The position numbers were made by a program, and so were the translations under genes. Below, piece by piece: positions 24,027-32,723 of a stretch of 64,000 nt of DNA. Within the stretch, counting starts at the first letter, position 1; each line of letters starts with the position of its first letter. This stretch comes from CAZTAR01 sp043813895 (GTDB taxonomy: Bacteria; Planctomycetota; Phycisphaerae; UBA1845; UTPLA1): NCBI GenBank assembly GCA_043813895.1, contig JBDRKQ010000077.1:68945-132944 (forward strand), in the 5' to 3' direction. A model generated the notes under the pieces. That model saw only the letters and a list, made by a program, of their open reading frames with translations, was not told where the DNA came from and did no database searches.

Positions 24027-24698
24027 ATGCTCAAGGCGATCATCTTCGACTTCGACGGCGTGATCGCGAACACGGAGCCTCTGCACTGTCGTGCTTTTGC
24101 CCGCGCTCTTGCCGATCTCTCACTCTCAATCACAGAGAACGAGTACTTCGCCCACTGTGCCGGACTCAACGACAACGCCATCATGCGGTGGGTCCTGGAC
24201 CGTGCCGGTCTGACGGCGGACGAAACGGCGATCGCCCGAACACTGAAGGTCAAAGACCGGGCATACGAGGCGATGATCGGCGATTCGGCGGGACTCCTCT
24301 TGCCGGGTGTTCACGACTGGGTCGTCCGCGCTGCCGGCCACCTGCCTCTGGCGATTTGCAGTGGGGCCCACCGCGTCGAGATTGACAAGATCCTGGGAAA
24401 CGCCGGCCTTGCGGAGTACTTTCGGGTCGTCGTATCCGCCGAAGATGTGGAATCGTCCAAGCCCGACCCGGCTGGCTTCATCCGGACGCTTGGCCTGCTG
24501 CAAGGCTTTGTCTCGGGTCTCGCCGCCGAGGAGTGTCTGGTCATCGAGGACAGCCTGCCCGGCCTCGCCGCGGCCAAGTCAGCCGGCATGAAGGTGCTCG
24601 CCGTACAGACCTACCGCACAGCCGAAGACTTGTCCGCCGCCGACCTCGTGGTTCCCGACTTGCGGTTCGTCACGAACGAGGACTTGGCTGAACTCTGA
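24027..24698 (+). CDS. HAD subfamily IA phosphatase, beta-phosphoglucomutase-like
   Basis: A 223-residue cytoplasmic HAD hydrolase. Motif I is IIFDFDGVIANTE (nucleophile Asp8, acid/base Asp10). A helical cap (residues 15-85) follows, then motif II in LAICSGAHR, motif III Lys in VESSKPDPAGF and motif IV CLVIEDSLPGLAAAKSAGMK. The motif IV wording (EDSxxGxxAAxxAGM) is typical of beta-phosphoglucomutase and the 2-deoxyglucose-6-phosphate and phosphoglycolate phosphatase groups. The substrate is likely a small sugar phosphate but cannot be fixed. A TAGAAT box 11 bases before the ATG may be its -10 element. The gene is convergent with the WecB-like gene. Confidence 0.83.
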   Translation: MLKAIIFDFDGVIANTEPLHCRAFARALADLSLSITENEYFAHCAGLNDNAIMRWVLDRAGLTADETAIARTLKVKDRAYEAMIGDSAGLLLPGVHDWVVRAAGHLPLAICSGAHRVEIDKILGNAGLAEYFRVVVSAEDVESSKPDPAGFIRTLGLLQGFVSGLAAEECLVIEDSLPGLAAAKSAGMKVLAVQTYRTAEDLSAADLVVPDLRFVTNEDLAEL

Positions 24699-24728
24699 CA
24701 CGCGTAGGTTCAATCTGCCGCGAGAGCA

Positions 24729-25841
24729 CTATGCTATCCCGCTTAGAATCGCCTGTGCGATGCGCCGGCCGGCATGTCCGTCGGTCAGAGCGTTTCGCTC
24801 GGCGGCACGCGGCGGCCCGGCGAGAATCTCCGTGAACGCCGATCGGATGGAGGCCGCCGCAGGCTTGACGAGACGGTTGGTGCCGATCTCCACCGTGTAC
24901 GGCCGCTCGGTGGTCTCTCGGAGTGTCATGCATGTGACACCCAGAATCGTTGTTTCTTCCTGGATGCCGCCTGAATCCGTCACAACAAGCCTCGCATCGG
25001 CCATGAGTTTGAGGAAGTCCAGGTATCCGAGCGGCTCGATGATCCGCAGGTTGGCGATCGAGTCGGCCCTCGCCCGAAGCCCGAAGGCGTCAAGCCGGGT
25101 CACCGTCCTGGGGTGGGCGGGGAACACGATCGGCATCGCCTCGGCGACAAACGCCAGGCCGTCGAGGATATCGCTCAGCTTCGCGGCATCGTCCACATTG
25201 CCCGGTCGGTGCAGGGTGAGCAGAGCGTATTCCCCGGCCTCAACCGAAAGCCGTTTGTGAATGCCGGTTTGGCGAGCCCGGGGCAGGTGTTCGAGAAGCG
25301 TGTCGGCCATCGTGTCCCCGACGAGGTGGCACTTCTCCGGTGCGATTCCCTCCCGCCGAAGGTTGGTCATGCCTGCCGGCTCAGTGACGAATAGCAGATC
25401 GCTCAGCCGGTCGGTCAAGACGCGGTTGATCTCCTCGGGCATCGAACGGTCGAAGCTGCGCAGGCCCGCCTCGACATGCGCTATCTTCACGCCCAGCTTC
25501 GAAGCGACCAGCGCGCAGGCGATCGTCGAGTTCACGTCGCCGACGACGAAGAGCCAATCCGGGCGGTTTTCCAGGAGAACGGGCTCGAAGCGCGCCATGA
25601 TCTCGGCAGTCTGGAAGGCGTGGCTCCCCGACCCGACGCCGAGATTGAAGTCCGGCTCCGGCAGGTTCAGGTCGCGAAAGAAACCGGTTGACATGTTCGC
25701 GTCGTAGTGTTGCCCGGTGTGAATCAGGGCGTGTCGGATTCGCCCTGTAGCGGCAAACGCACGAACGAGGGCCGCCGCCTTCATGAAGTTCGGCCGTGCC
25801 CCGCAAGTAATCATGCAAAATGGAGCGGGCGTTTGCGACAC
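24729..25841 (-). CDS. wecB: UDP-N-acetylglucosamine 2-epimerase, non-hydrolysing
   Basis: A 370-residue cytoplasmic GT-B-fold epimerase that interconverts UDP-GlcNAc and UDP-ManNAc for surface polysaccharides. Signatures are CGARPNFMKAAAL at the N-terminus, IHTGQHYDANMS, VVGDVNSTIACALVASKLG, HVEAGLRSFDRSMPEEINR (the most conserved block), LTLHRPGNVDD and VVTDSGGIQEETTILGV near the C-terminus, and TLRETTERPYTVEIGTNRLV. The start is GTG with GGAG about 9 bases upstream; an out-of-frame ATG overlaps the region. It lies at the 3' side of the SPFH-ABC operon but is separated from it by 268 bases, so it probably has its own promoter. Confidence 0.92.
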   Translation of the reverse strand: MSQTPAPFCMITCGARPNFMKAAALVRAFAATGRIRHALIHTGQHYDANMSTGFFRDLNLPEPDFNLGVGSGSHAFQTAEIMARFEPVLLENRPDWLFVVGDVNSTIACALVASKLGVKIAHVEAGLRSFDRSMPEEINRVLTDRLSDLLFVTEPAGMTNLRREGIAPEKCHLVGDTMADTLLEHLPRARQTGIHKRLSVEAGEYALLTLHRPGNVDDAAKLSDILDGLAFVAEAMPIVFPAHPRTVTRLDAFGLRARADSIANLRIIEPLGYLDFLKLMADARLVVTDSGGIQEETTILGVTCMTLRETTERPYTVEIGTNRLVKPAAASIRSAFTEILAGPPRAAERNALTDGHAGRRIAQAILSGIA

Positions 25842-26020
25842 TGATCATGGCTCCGAGGGGCTTGGGCCGCAGGGCGTTAGCCTGCACGGTCGACGAGCCG
25901 CGGAACTCAGTCCGCGCGGCCAGGAGCCCGGGCCTTGGCCCGAGGGTGACACGGTCAAGCGTAACTCGGAACAAGTGGAGCTTGGCCGTGAAGCGACAGG
26001 CGGGATTCCAACCACTGCCA

Positions 26021-26075
26021 ATGCGCAATCCTTGCGGATTGATCCTTGACAGTGCCACCCCTCGCTAAACACGCA
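26021..26075. repeat. Small hairpin and right-end half of the TIR element
   Basis: CAATCC (26026-26031) pairs with GGATTG (26036-26041) around TTGC. At 26048-26075 the sequence GTGCCACCCCTCGCTAAACA is the right end seen in elements E1 and E5. A matching left end was not found, so this may be a truncated copy. The rest of the 25842-26109 gap is GC-rich and shows only weak inverted repeats. Confidence 0.5.
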
Positions 26076-26109
26076 CAAGGCCGGGAACGCTTGGCCGCAC
26101 CACAGGCGT

Positions 26110-28071
26110 CTACTGTTGGCTCTCCGGCTTTGCTTCGCCGTCCTCGCCGGTCCTCTGCTTCAACGGTTCGATGCCCAGCTTCGCGCACACGTACTCGTAC
26201 GATCCCCGAGGAGTTCTGCGCCAGTCGATCTCGTCTACTGTTTCCCGGATGACCTCCTCGAACGTACGCGGAATCTGCATGCGGTTCGAAACCACGTCTT
26301 TCTGGTATAAGTCGTACACCCGCTTCGCGCGCTTCAGCCGCCGAACAGCCTGTTGGTCCTCGTCATAGGCGTACATCCGGAGCCCGTCGGAGATGAGCAG
26401 CCGGAGGCGGGCCATCACCGTGCGTATATCCCCCATCGCCCTGTCGATCATGAACTGCTCTGCGATGAAGCCGCTGAGCCCCTTCTCGTACATGGGGTCG
26501 GGGAACTTGTCCCGCATGAACACGAATAGCTCCATCGCGAGGTCCTCTTGCCCCGCTTCGTAGTAGCGGAGGATCGCGCTGCGTGCGAATCCCTCGAACC
26601 CGGACTCGAAGTTCGTCGAGACGGGGTTGTCATGGGATTCCATGTCGAGGTATTCCTTCGAGTCTCGAAGGAACGCCTGGAACAGGATGGGGATCATCCT
26701 CAGGTCCGGCGAGTACAGCGGGGGCTCCCCCAGGTTCGCGCTGCGGCTCATTGCCATCCGGCCGCGATGGAACATCTTCTGCAGGCAGTAGAACTCGATT
26801 CTGTTCGTGTTCAGCTTGTGGACGTCGATGTACTGGCGCGTATCGAGCCCCTTCTCCAACCCTAACACGGACCAGTACAGCGCTTGCGTGTCCGGCAGCC
26901 GGAAGTCGAAACTCACCCCCAACGCGTTCTGCAATTTGATGATTCGCTCCGGGTCCAGCTTGACCTCATTTCGCAGGCGATGCGCCCGCCAGAAGCACTC
27001 GATCGCCGTGCGCGCGTACCGTGTATCCGGATCATCCATCAGCCGCTTCAGAGCCGCCACCCTGTTAACCTCGTCGCCGGGCGCGGCGTTCGGGATCTGC
27101 ACATCATCTCGCTTCAAGGCCGCGAGCAGACCGAGGTACACGCCCTCCTGCTCCGCATGGAAACCGAATTCCCGAAGCTCCTCGGCGAACCGGACCACCG
27201 GCGACGTGTCGAGCAGATTCCGGTCCGCCAGTCTTTGCAGTTCCGTGATCTTCTCACGCAGGTGCGACACGGATGCGGGATCGCCATCCTTGCCAAGCGC
27301 GAGCATGAGTCCGCTCATCCCGAGCTCGGCTTCGTCCGCCGTAGGTGCGGGCTCGTCCGCCATTGCCTCCAGCGATTTAAGCTCCTCGGTCAGTTTGTTG
27401 ATGTTCGGCGTTTCGAGCAGCGTCTCGAACTTCAACGGCGCGGCGGCCAGGGCGTAGAAATCGTAGTCGCGATAGTAATCCCCGCGAACGCGTCCCGGCC
27501 GCACGTAGTCTTCCGGCGGCTCGCCGAGGATGTCTTCCATCTGAAGGGCGAATTGCAGCTTGTAGTAGTAGTGCCATTCGTCCATGTAGTCCCCGACCTT
27601 GTGGAACAGAATCCACGCCAGCTCGCGATAAAGTTGAGTGTTGTCGGGGTTGATCGGGATGCCCTTGTCTCGCAGCAACTCGTATCCGTTGCGCACCCAG
27701 CGCCAACGCTCCTCCGGCGTTCGCAAGGTGACGGAGATGTTGTAGGACATGTTCCACGCCTGAAAGGCCCACACAGGCGCGAATCTGGGCTGCAACTCGC
27801 AGATCATCTGCGAAAGTTGGTAGGCGTCGAAGTATCGCTTCTCGTCCTTGAGCTTGGTTGCTCGCATCCAGAGGTAGTCGACAAGCGGCGCGCGCCCAAC
27901 CGCGGCCAGCGGGTTCAGCAACACCGACGGCGGCAGCGTATCAGGCAGCGGCGGTGAAACGAGTCCGTACTCCGCGCGCTGAACATTGAGCGGCCCCACC
28001 CACCGCGATGCCGCGTAGAGCGTCGCGATCGCGAGCAGTGCCCAGACCCATTTGAGAACCGAAGGACGCAT
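26110..28071 (-). CDS. Membrane-anchored helical protein of the SPFH-ABC operon
   Basis: A 653-residue protein not assigned to any family. One N-terminal membrane segment (WVWALLAIATLYAASRWVG, residues 8-27) is followed by a long soluble part, presumably on the outer face of the inner membrane. It is rich in Tyr, Trp and charged residues, and has TPR-like helix pairs: EKRYFDAYQLSQMICELQP, NTQLYRELAWILFHKVGDYM, EVNRVAALKRLMDDPDTRYA, MIDRAMGDIRTVMARLRLLI. The C-terminal 25 residues are Glu/Gln/Lys rich. Starts at 28110 and 28146 are also possible; MRPSVLKW was chosen for position relative to the membrane segment. As the last gene of the operon after an ABC permease, it may be a periplasmic accessory of that transporter (inference). 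Confidence 0.7.
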   Translation of the reverse strand: MRPSVLKWVWALLAIATLYAASRWVGPLNVQRAEYGLVSPPLPDTLPPSVLLNPLAAVGRAPLVDYLWMRATKLKDEKRYFDAYQLSQMICELQPRFAPVWAFQAWNMSYNISVTLRTPEERWRWVRNGYELLRDKGIPINPDNTQLYRELAWILFHKVGDYMDEWHYYYKLQFALQMEDILGEPPEDYVRPGRVRGDYYRDYDFYALAAAPLKFETLLETPNINKLTEELKSLEAMADEPAPTADEAELGMSGLMLALGKDGDPASVSHLREKITELQRLADRNLLDTSPVVRFAEELREFGFHAEQEGVYLGLLAALKRDDVQIPNAAPGDEVNRVAALKRLMDDPDTRYARTAIECFWRAHRLRNEVKLDPERIIKLQNALGVSFDFRLPDTQALYWSVLGLEKGLDTRQYIDVHKLNTNRIEFYCLQKMFHRGRMAMSRSANLGEPPLYSPDLRMIPILFQAFLRDSKEYLDMESHDNPVSTNFESGFEGFARSAILRYYEAGQEDLAMELFVFMRDKFPDPMYEKGLSGFIAEQFMIDRAMGDIRTVMARLRLLISDGLRMYAYDEDQQAVRRLKRAKRVYDLYQKDVVSNRMQIPRTFEEVIRETVDEIDWRRTPRGSYEYVCAKLGIEPLKQRTGEDGEAKPESQQ

Positions 28072-28145
28072 GAAGTCTTCGCCTACCGTAACAACCGAGT
28101 CGTGAGCCATGCCGGCCGTAAACCGTGCGCGGTCGTGAGCCACCA

Positions 28146-28178
28146 TGTAGCGTCGGCCACGGGGGGGGCGACGCTACG
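28146..28178. repeat. GTAGCGTCG palindrome copy in the operon
   Basis: GTAGCGTCG and its reverse complement CGACGCTAC flank a run of G, giving a stable hairpin just after the permease stop codon and before the next gene. It belongs to the family at 23838-23917. The position, between two operon genes, would suit a 3' mRNA-stabilising or attenuating structure. Confidence 0.6.
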
Positions 28179-29909
28179 CTACACGATGATGGCCGCCAAC
28201 TCTCGGCGTCTTAGCACCAGCACGCCAACAAACATCACGGCCCCGCTCTTTAGTATCACCTGCTTCCAGCAGTTCTCCCACAGGCGCGACCATCCCACCG
28301 CGCGTCCCTCGATCAACTGCCGCACGGGCTCCACGTCGCCCATGTAGAGCGACCACGCCACCATGTCAATGGTTGCCCGGCGGACCTCGAAGTAGAGCCC
28401 GGGGTTTGGCGGCGCGTATTCCGACGTTGCCGCGAACGATTCGGCCACAAAGCCCATCGAGATCGACAGGATGAACGTCGTGACGAGGATCAGCGAACCC
28501 ACCGAGTAACTCAGGAAGGTTGAAGCGCAAACGCCCAACGACGTCAGGCATGTGATCGGAACCAGCATCGCCAGCGCCGCCTGGAAGACGCTCAGCCGGA
28601 AAGACCCAACGCGGTACAGCACCTCCAGCGCGTCCGGCGTACCGAAAACCGCCGCGCCGCGCCGCGGATCAAGGTTCTCGAAGCTCAGCAGAATCTTCCC
28701 GCTCTGATCTACACACTGCACGGGAATCTCGAATTCGTTGAACGCGTCCACCGGAAACGTGTCCACTTTCGCGAAGAAGCTCGTCGTCCGGTCGTCTCCG
28801 GCCAGCCAGCGGCAGAGCAGCGCGTCCTTCTCCAGCGTCTTGCCCAGGAAAATCCCCGCGGGCAACTGGGCGGGCACATGAAACTTGAACCGCACGCTCA
28901 TGATGAAATCGCTGCCCGCCTGGGGCGGCGGTCCATCGAGGCCCCAGGTCTTTCCACAGGCCGGCGGAATCGTGGAATACAGTGCCAGCAATTCCGTTTC
29001 GAGCTGTTCACGAATCTCCCGGTCCGTCCTATCCGTCGGGAGCCGGTCCTCTTCTTTCAACTTCTCGTACCATGCCGCCGCGTCTTCGCGCAGGTCCGGA
29101 ATCTCCGGCATCACCGAAGCGCGTGCCACCAGGACTTGCCGGCGGAGTTCGTCGAAACGCCGCAGGTCCATGCGCGTGGCCTCCGGCAGGTAAAGCAGCA
29201 ATTCCGTGATCTGCTCGTCCGTCCGTCCCAGCGTTTCAGCCATCACAGACACGACCGGGCTCTCCGCCCCCTTCTTCCCGATGCCTTTGACATCATCCAA
29301 TGCCGCAACGGCGTCTTGGGCCTGGTCCTCCGTCAGGCCGCAATACGTCTCCAACTCGTGGGCGAGATGCGTGCGAAAACGCCCCATCGTCCCCTGCACG
29401 CCAAAATACGTGGCAACCGAGACGATCAACACAACCATCACGTTAAACGACATGATTCCCACCCATTTGCCGGCAAGGAGTTGCCAGCGCGGGATGGGCT
29501 TCGAGGCGATTGCGTAGATCTGGCGGCTGAGGATCTCGTTGGAGAGCGACATGCACGAGAAAAAGATCGTCGCCAGGGAGAGAATGAAACCGGCAAAGCC
29601 CATCGAGTAGTTGATGAACATCTGGACCTTGCCTTTGATCGTGCCGTCCCCTTCCGCGGTGAGCCAAAACAATGGTAACGCAACCAGGATGATCAGCGCA
29701 AACCCGGAGACGAACTTCGAGCGAATTCCCTCCGCAAGCGTGGTCCGCGCCACGGCGCCGATCCGGGACCGCGCCCCGCGCAGCTCCCAACCGCAAATCT
29801 CCCCCGCCTCGCGGCTGAACGCCCGACGAATCACGTACGTAAGCGTGATCAGGCACATCACGGCCGCGAGCGAGAACAGCACGATCGAGAAGGTGTAGGA
29901 CTCGGTCAC
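28179..29909 (-). CDS. ABC-2-type permease with large extracytoplasmic insert
   Basis: A 576-residue membrane protein. Apolar segments: SIVLFSLAAVMCLITLTYVI, VSGFALIILVALPLFWLTA, FAGFILSLATIFFSCMSL, SFNVMVVLIVSVATYFGV, then a soluble stretch of about 230 residues (roughly 180-415), then three to four more segments (FQAALAMLVPITCLTSLG, LILVTTFILSISMGFVAES). FFSCMSLSNEILSRQIYAIA followed by SKPIPRWQLLAGKWVG is the ABC-2 permease signature, also present in the 36518 gene. The frame reaches 29951, but the GTG at 29909 has AGGA 6 bases upstream and fits better. The soluble insert carries beta-like stretches (DFIMSVRFKFHVPAQLP) and is unusual for ABC-2 permeases. The preceding ATPase gene encodes the likely motor. 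Confidence 0.8.
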   Translation of the reverse strand: MTESYTFSIVLFSLAAVMCLITLTYVIRRAFSREAGEICGWELRGARSRIGAVARTTLAEGIRSKFVSGFALIILVALPLFWLTAEGDGTIKGKVQMFINYSMGFAGFILSLATIFFSCMSLSNEILSRQIYAIASKPIPRWQLLAGKWVGIMSFNVMVVLIVSVATYFGVQGTMGRFRTHLAHELETYCGLTEDQAQDAVAALDDVKGIGKKGAESPVVSVMAETLGRTDEQITELLLYLPEATRMDLRRFDELRRQVLVARASVMPEIPDLREDAAAWYEKLKEEDRLPTDRTDREIREQLETELLALYSTIPPACGKTWGLDGPPPQAGSDFIMSVRFKFHVPAQLPAGIFLGKTLEKDALLCRWLAGDDRTTSFFAKVDTFPVDAFNEFEIPVQCVDQSGKILLSFENLDPRRGAAVFGTPDALEVLYRVGSFRLSVFQAALAMLVPITCLTSLGVCASTFLSYSVGSLILVTTFILSISMGFVAESFAATSEYAPPNPGLYFEVRRATIDMVAWSLYMGDVEPVRQLIEGRAVGWSRLWENCWKQVILKSGAVMFVGVLVLRRRELAAIIV

Positions 29910-30018
29910 GGTTGTTCCTAGGAGTACATTCCAAAGCCTTCGTGAGGCCACCAGCTCGGCAGTGCAAACACGCGTGCGACGCCCGGGCTACAGAAAGACC
30001 TGGAACTGAAGACACGCC

Positions 30019-31281
30019 TCAGGACGTACTGTCGGGAGCGCTCTCAGACTCGTCCGCGGTCCCCGCCTTGGCTGCGCTGTCCGCCTTGTCAATGGAACCC
30101 CGTTTCAGAAGTCGGTCGAGAATAGCCTTGTTCGCCGCTTCCTCCGTCGCAGAAGGTTCGATCGGCACCGCGGTTGAGGGCGGGGGCACATCGGCCGGCT
30201 TGGCTTGCGTCAAGGAGGTAAGCACGTCCTCTCGCGGTTTCGGCGGCAGCTCCACCGGCTCCGTCGTCGGGAGCCGCTCACGAGCAGAGTCATGCGTCTC
30301 TCTCCCCGACTGCACCAGGGCCTCCACCAGTGAAACCTTTTCGCTCTCCGCGTCGTCGCCTGCAAGAAACGCCGAGACCCCGACAGTCGATTCCACACCG
30401 CTCGTCTGGATCTTCTCCCGCTGCGCCTGGCCCACGACCCGCAGAAACAGTGATTCGAGCCGATCCGTCGGGTGATCCACCGAGAGGACTTCGCTTCCGG
30501 ACTGCCGGACGATCTCGCGAATCTTCCAGACGGCTTCCTCGTCCAACTGCTTGCTGGTGATCTGTGTCACATCCCGGCGTTGCAGTAACTCGTTGACTGA
30601 TCCCAATGCCTGCCGCCTACCGCCGTACATGATCGCCACGCGATCACAAACATCTTCGACATCCGCGAGCAAGTGGCTGCAAAGCAGGACTGTTTTCCCG
30701 CGGCCACCCAGGGTCTTGATTACGTCCTTGATTTGGCGCGTCCCGATCGGGTCGAGGCCCGTCGTCGGCTCGTCGAGGATCAGCAGATCCGGGTCGTTGA
30801 TCAGCGCCTGTGCGAGACCGATCCGGCGCGCCATGCCCTTCGAATAGGTCCCGACCGGCCGCTTAGCCGCCCGCTTCAGGCCGACCATCTCGATGAGCTG
30901 CTCCGTGCGGCGGCGACGTTCATACGGGTCCAGCTTGAACAGGCGACCGTAGTAGTTGAGCGTCTCTTCCGCGTTCAGATAGCGATAGAGGTAAGATTCC
31001 TCCGGCATGAAGCCGACTCGGGCCTTGACCATCGTGTCCGTCGGCGGCTTGCCGAAGATCCTGGCGGCGCCGGAAGTCGGGTACAGCAGCCCCAACAGCA
31101 TCTTGATCGTCGTGGTCTTGCCGGAACCGTTCGGGCCCAAAAGCCCGTATATCTCACCGGGGTAGATGTCCAGGTCCAGATTATCGACGGCCAGGACCTT
31201 GTCGCGCCCCCAAAAGTCTTGAAACACCTTGGTGAGCGAAATGCACTGAACGACGGATTGCAATTGCGGCGATTCTGTCAT
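30019..31281 (-). CDS. ABC transporter ATP-binding protein with long C-terminal extension
   Basis: A 420-residue ATPase. Residues 15-230 are the nucleotide-binding domain: Walker A GLLGPNGSGKTTTIKM, Q-loop MPEESYLYRYLNAEE, signature VGTYSKGMARRIGLAQAL, Walker B LLILDEPTTGLDPIG and H-loop LLCSHLLADVED. The signature YSKGM (in place of LSGGQ) and the sequence style are those of CcmA/NatA-like exporters that pair with ABC-2 permeases. Residues 230-420 are an added tail, rich in Glu, Pro, Ser and Ala (PTTEPVELPPKPRED), probably flexible. Its start overlaps the stop of the preceding SPFH gene by 4 bases (ATGA), so translation is probably coupled to an HflK-like protein. The 28179 permease follows after 109 bases. 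Confidence 0.92.
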   Translation of the reverse strand: MTESPQLQSVVQCISLTKVFQDFWGRDKVLAVDNLDLDIYPGEIYGLLGPNGSGKTTTIKMLLGLLYPTSGAARIFGKPPTDTMVKARVGFMPEESYLYRYLNAEETLNYYGRLFKLDPYERRRRTEQLIEMVGLKRAAKRPVGTYSKGMARRIGLAQALINDPDLLILDEPTTGLDPIGTRQIKDVIKTLGGRGKTVLLCSHLLADVEDVCDRVAIMYGGRRQALGSVNELLQRRDVTQITSKQLDEEAVWKIREIVRQSGSEVLSVDHPTDRLESLFLRVVGQAQREKIQTSGVESTVGVSAFLAGDDAESEKVSLVEALVQSGRETHDSARERLPTTEPVELPPKPREDVLTSLTQAKPADVPPPSTAVPIEPSATEEAANKAILDRLLKRGSIDKADSAAKAGTADESESAPDSTS

Positions 31282-32717
31282 CTTCTCGCCCGGGGTTTGG
31301 GAGCGCCGTACAAGCGCTTGGTCATTTCGTCGTCCACCTTCTTCTTATTCTTCCTGGCCAGGTCCGCCATCGACATCGGGGCGCGGGGGATGTGAAGCCG
31401 GTACTCGCGAGCCTCGGGCGGCACAAAGATCTTCGCCACGCCGTCATTCCGCAGGACCCGTGCGTACACTTCTTGGAGCATCCTCGACATGAAGATCTCG
31501 GGGTTCTCCAGGAACTCCGGATAGACCTTTGTGAAGTGCTTGTAGTCCCCCTGCGCCTCTTTGATGATCTCGCTCTTGCCAGTCTCGGCGCCCTTGAGAA
31601 TCTCCTGCACTTCGCCGGTCGCCTCAGACATGAGCCCCTGCGTCGCCACGCGCTGCTTGCCGAGGGCGTCGCGCAACCGCTGTGTTTCCGCCTCGTCTCC
31701 CCCGCCGGCTGTAGATTCCGCCGCGGACAGGGCGAGCATCAGGTCGTATTCCTCCCGAATCGCTCGCGCGATCGCATCGTAGTTCACGCCGACCGTTTCC
31801 AGGAGCAGGGCCTGGGCCGCCGATTCCGCCTTCGTGAGTTCCGCGAACATCTCCGCCTTCGCCGCGTCGACCCGGTCGAATACTTCCTGCACCTGTCTGG
31901 GCGGCATGATGCCTTCGACCATGCCGCTCTTCCGAGCGAGGACTCCCTTGTTGGAATCGATCCGGATTCCCGTCGGTACCCCGGCGGCGGCAAGCGCGTT
32001 GAGCTTCTCCGCCAGCCGCTCAGACACGGCCGACAGGAACTCCGCCTGGCCCGGTCCGCGGATGTCCAGGGCCACTCGGCGGGCGGCCACCTCGATGGTC
32101 GCATCCCGAAGCAGATTCGACATCAGCGTGTCCTCGGGATACTCGTGGAAGTCGACCGCTCCGGACGCAGGTTTCGGGCTCGGCGCCGGCATCACGTTCG
32201 TCAGATATGCCACAACATCGTCGATCTTGTACCGAACGGCCAGAGAAGCGTGGATAATGTTCACATCGCCGGTAATCAGGTAGTCGTCTCGGAGCGGACT
32301 CAGGTTGTTCGACTTGTATCCCGAGATTCCCGCGGCCTGCTCCTTCTCGCTGAGCTTGAACATGAACTCGGTTTTGTGCAGCCGCTCCTTCGTCGAGACC
32401 GTCTCCCATCGCTCAAACGGATACGGCCACGACCAGTGCCAGCCCTCTTTCAACACGGTCGGTCGTGTTTGCTCGCCCTCGCCGGTGCCGAGGATTCGCC
32501 CGAACCGCAAGACCACGCCGACCTCGTCCGGCTTCACGCTGAACCAGCCGCTGAAGAAGTACAGGATGACCAGCACGATCATCAGGAGCTTGAGGATGCC
32601 GAAGCTCTTTCGCAGGGCGTCCGCAAGAGACTGATTGGCCGGGTCCAGCTCTTCGTTGAAGCTCGGCTCGACGGCTGCCGCTTGCGCCGCGTCGGATTGT
32701 GACGGTTTGCCGCTCAT
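31278..32717 (-). CDS. SPFH protein, HflK-like
   Basis: A 479-residue membrane protein of the stomatin/prohibitin/flotillin/HflKC family. Membrane segment: residues 39-59 (FGILKLLMIVLVILYFFSGW). The SPFH domain follows directly (FSVKPDEVGVVLRFGRILGT, EGWHWSWPYPFERWETVSTK), as in HflK. Residues 130-300 continue the SPFH2 fold (LITGDVNIIHASLAVRYKID). Residues 280-400 are a long helix with coiled-coil character (AAKAEMFAELTKAESAAQAL). HflK and HflC form a membrane cage around FtsH in E. coli; whether this one does is unknown. It lies 6 bases after the HflC-like gene and overlaps the ABC ATPase start by 4 bases, which is not the usual HflKC setting. Confidence 0.87.
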   Translation of the reverse strand: MSGKPSQSDAAQAAAVEPSFNEELDPANQSLADALRKSFGILKLLMIVLVILYFFSGWFSVKPDEVGVVLRFGRILGTGEGEQTRPTVLKEGWHWSWPYPFERWETVSTKERLHKTEFMFKLSEKEQAAGISGYKSNNLSPLRDDYLITGDVNIIHASLAVRYKIDDVVAYLTNVMPAPSPKPASGAVDFHEYPEDTLMSNLLRDATIEVAARRVALDIRGPGQAEFLSAVSERLAEKLNALAAAGVPTGIRIDSNKGVLARKSGMVEGIMPPRQVQEVFDRVDAAKAEMFAELTKAESAAQALLLETVGVNYDAIARAIREEYDLMLALSAAESTAGGGDEAETQRLRDALGKQRVATQGLMSEATGEVQEILKGAETGKSEIIKEAQGDYKHFTKVYPEFLENPEIFMSRMLQEVYARVLRNDGVAKIFVPPEAREYRLHIPRAPMSMADLARKNKKKVDDEMTKRLYGAPKPRARR

Positions 32718-32723
32718 GTCCTT

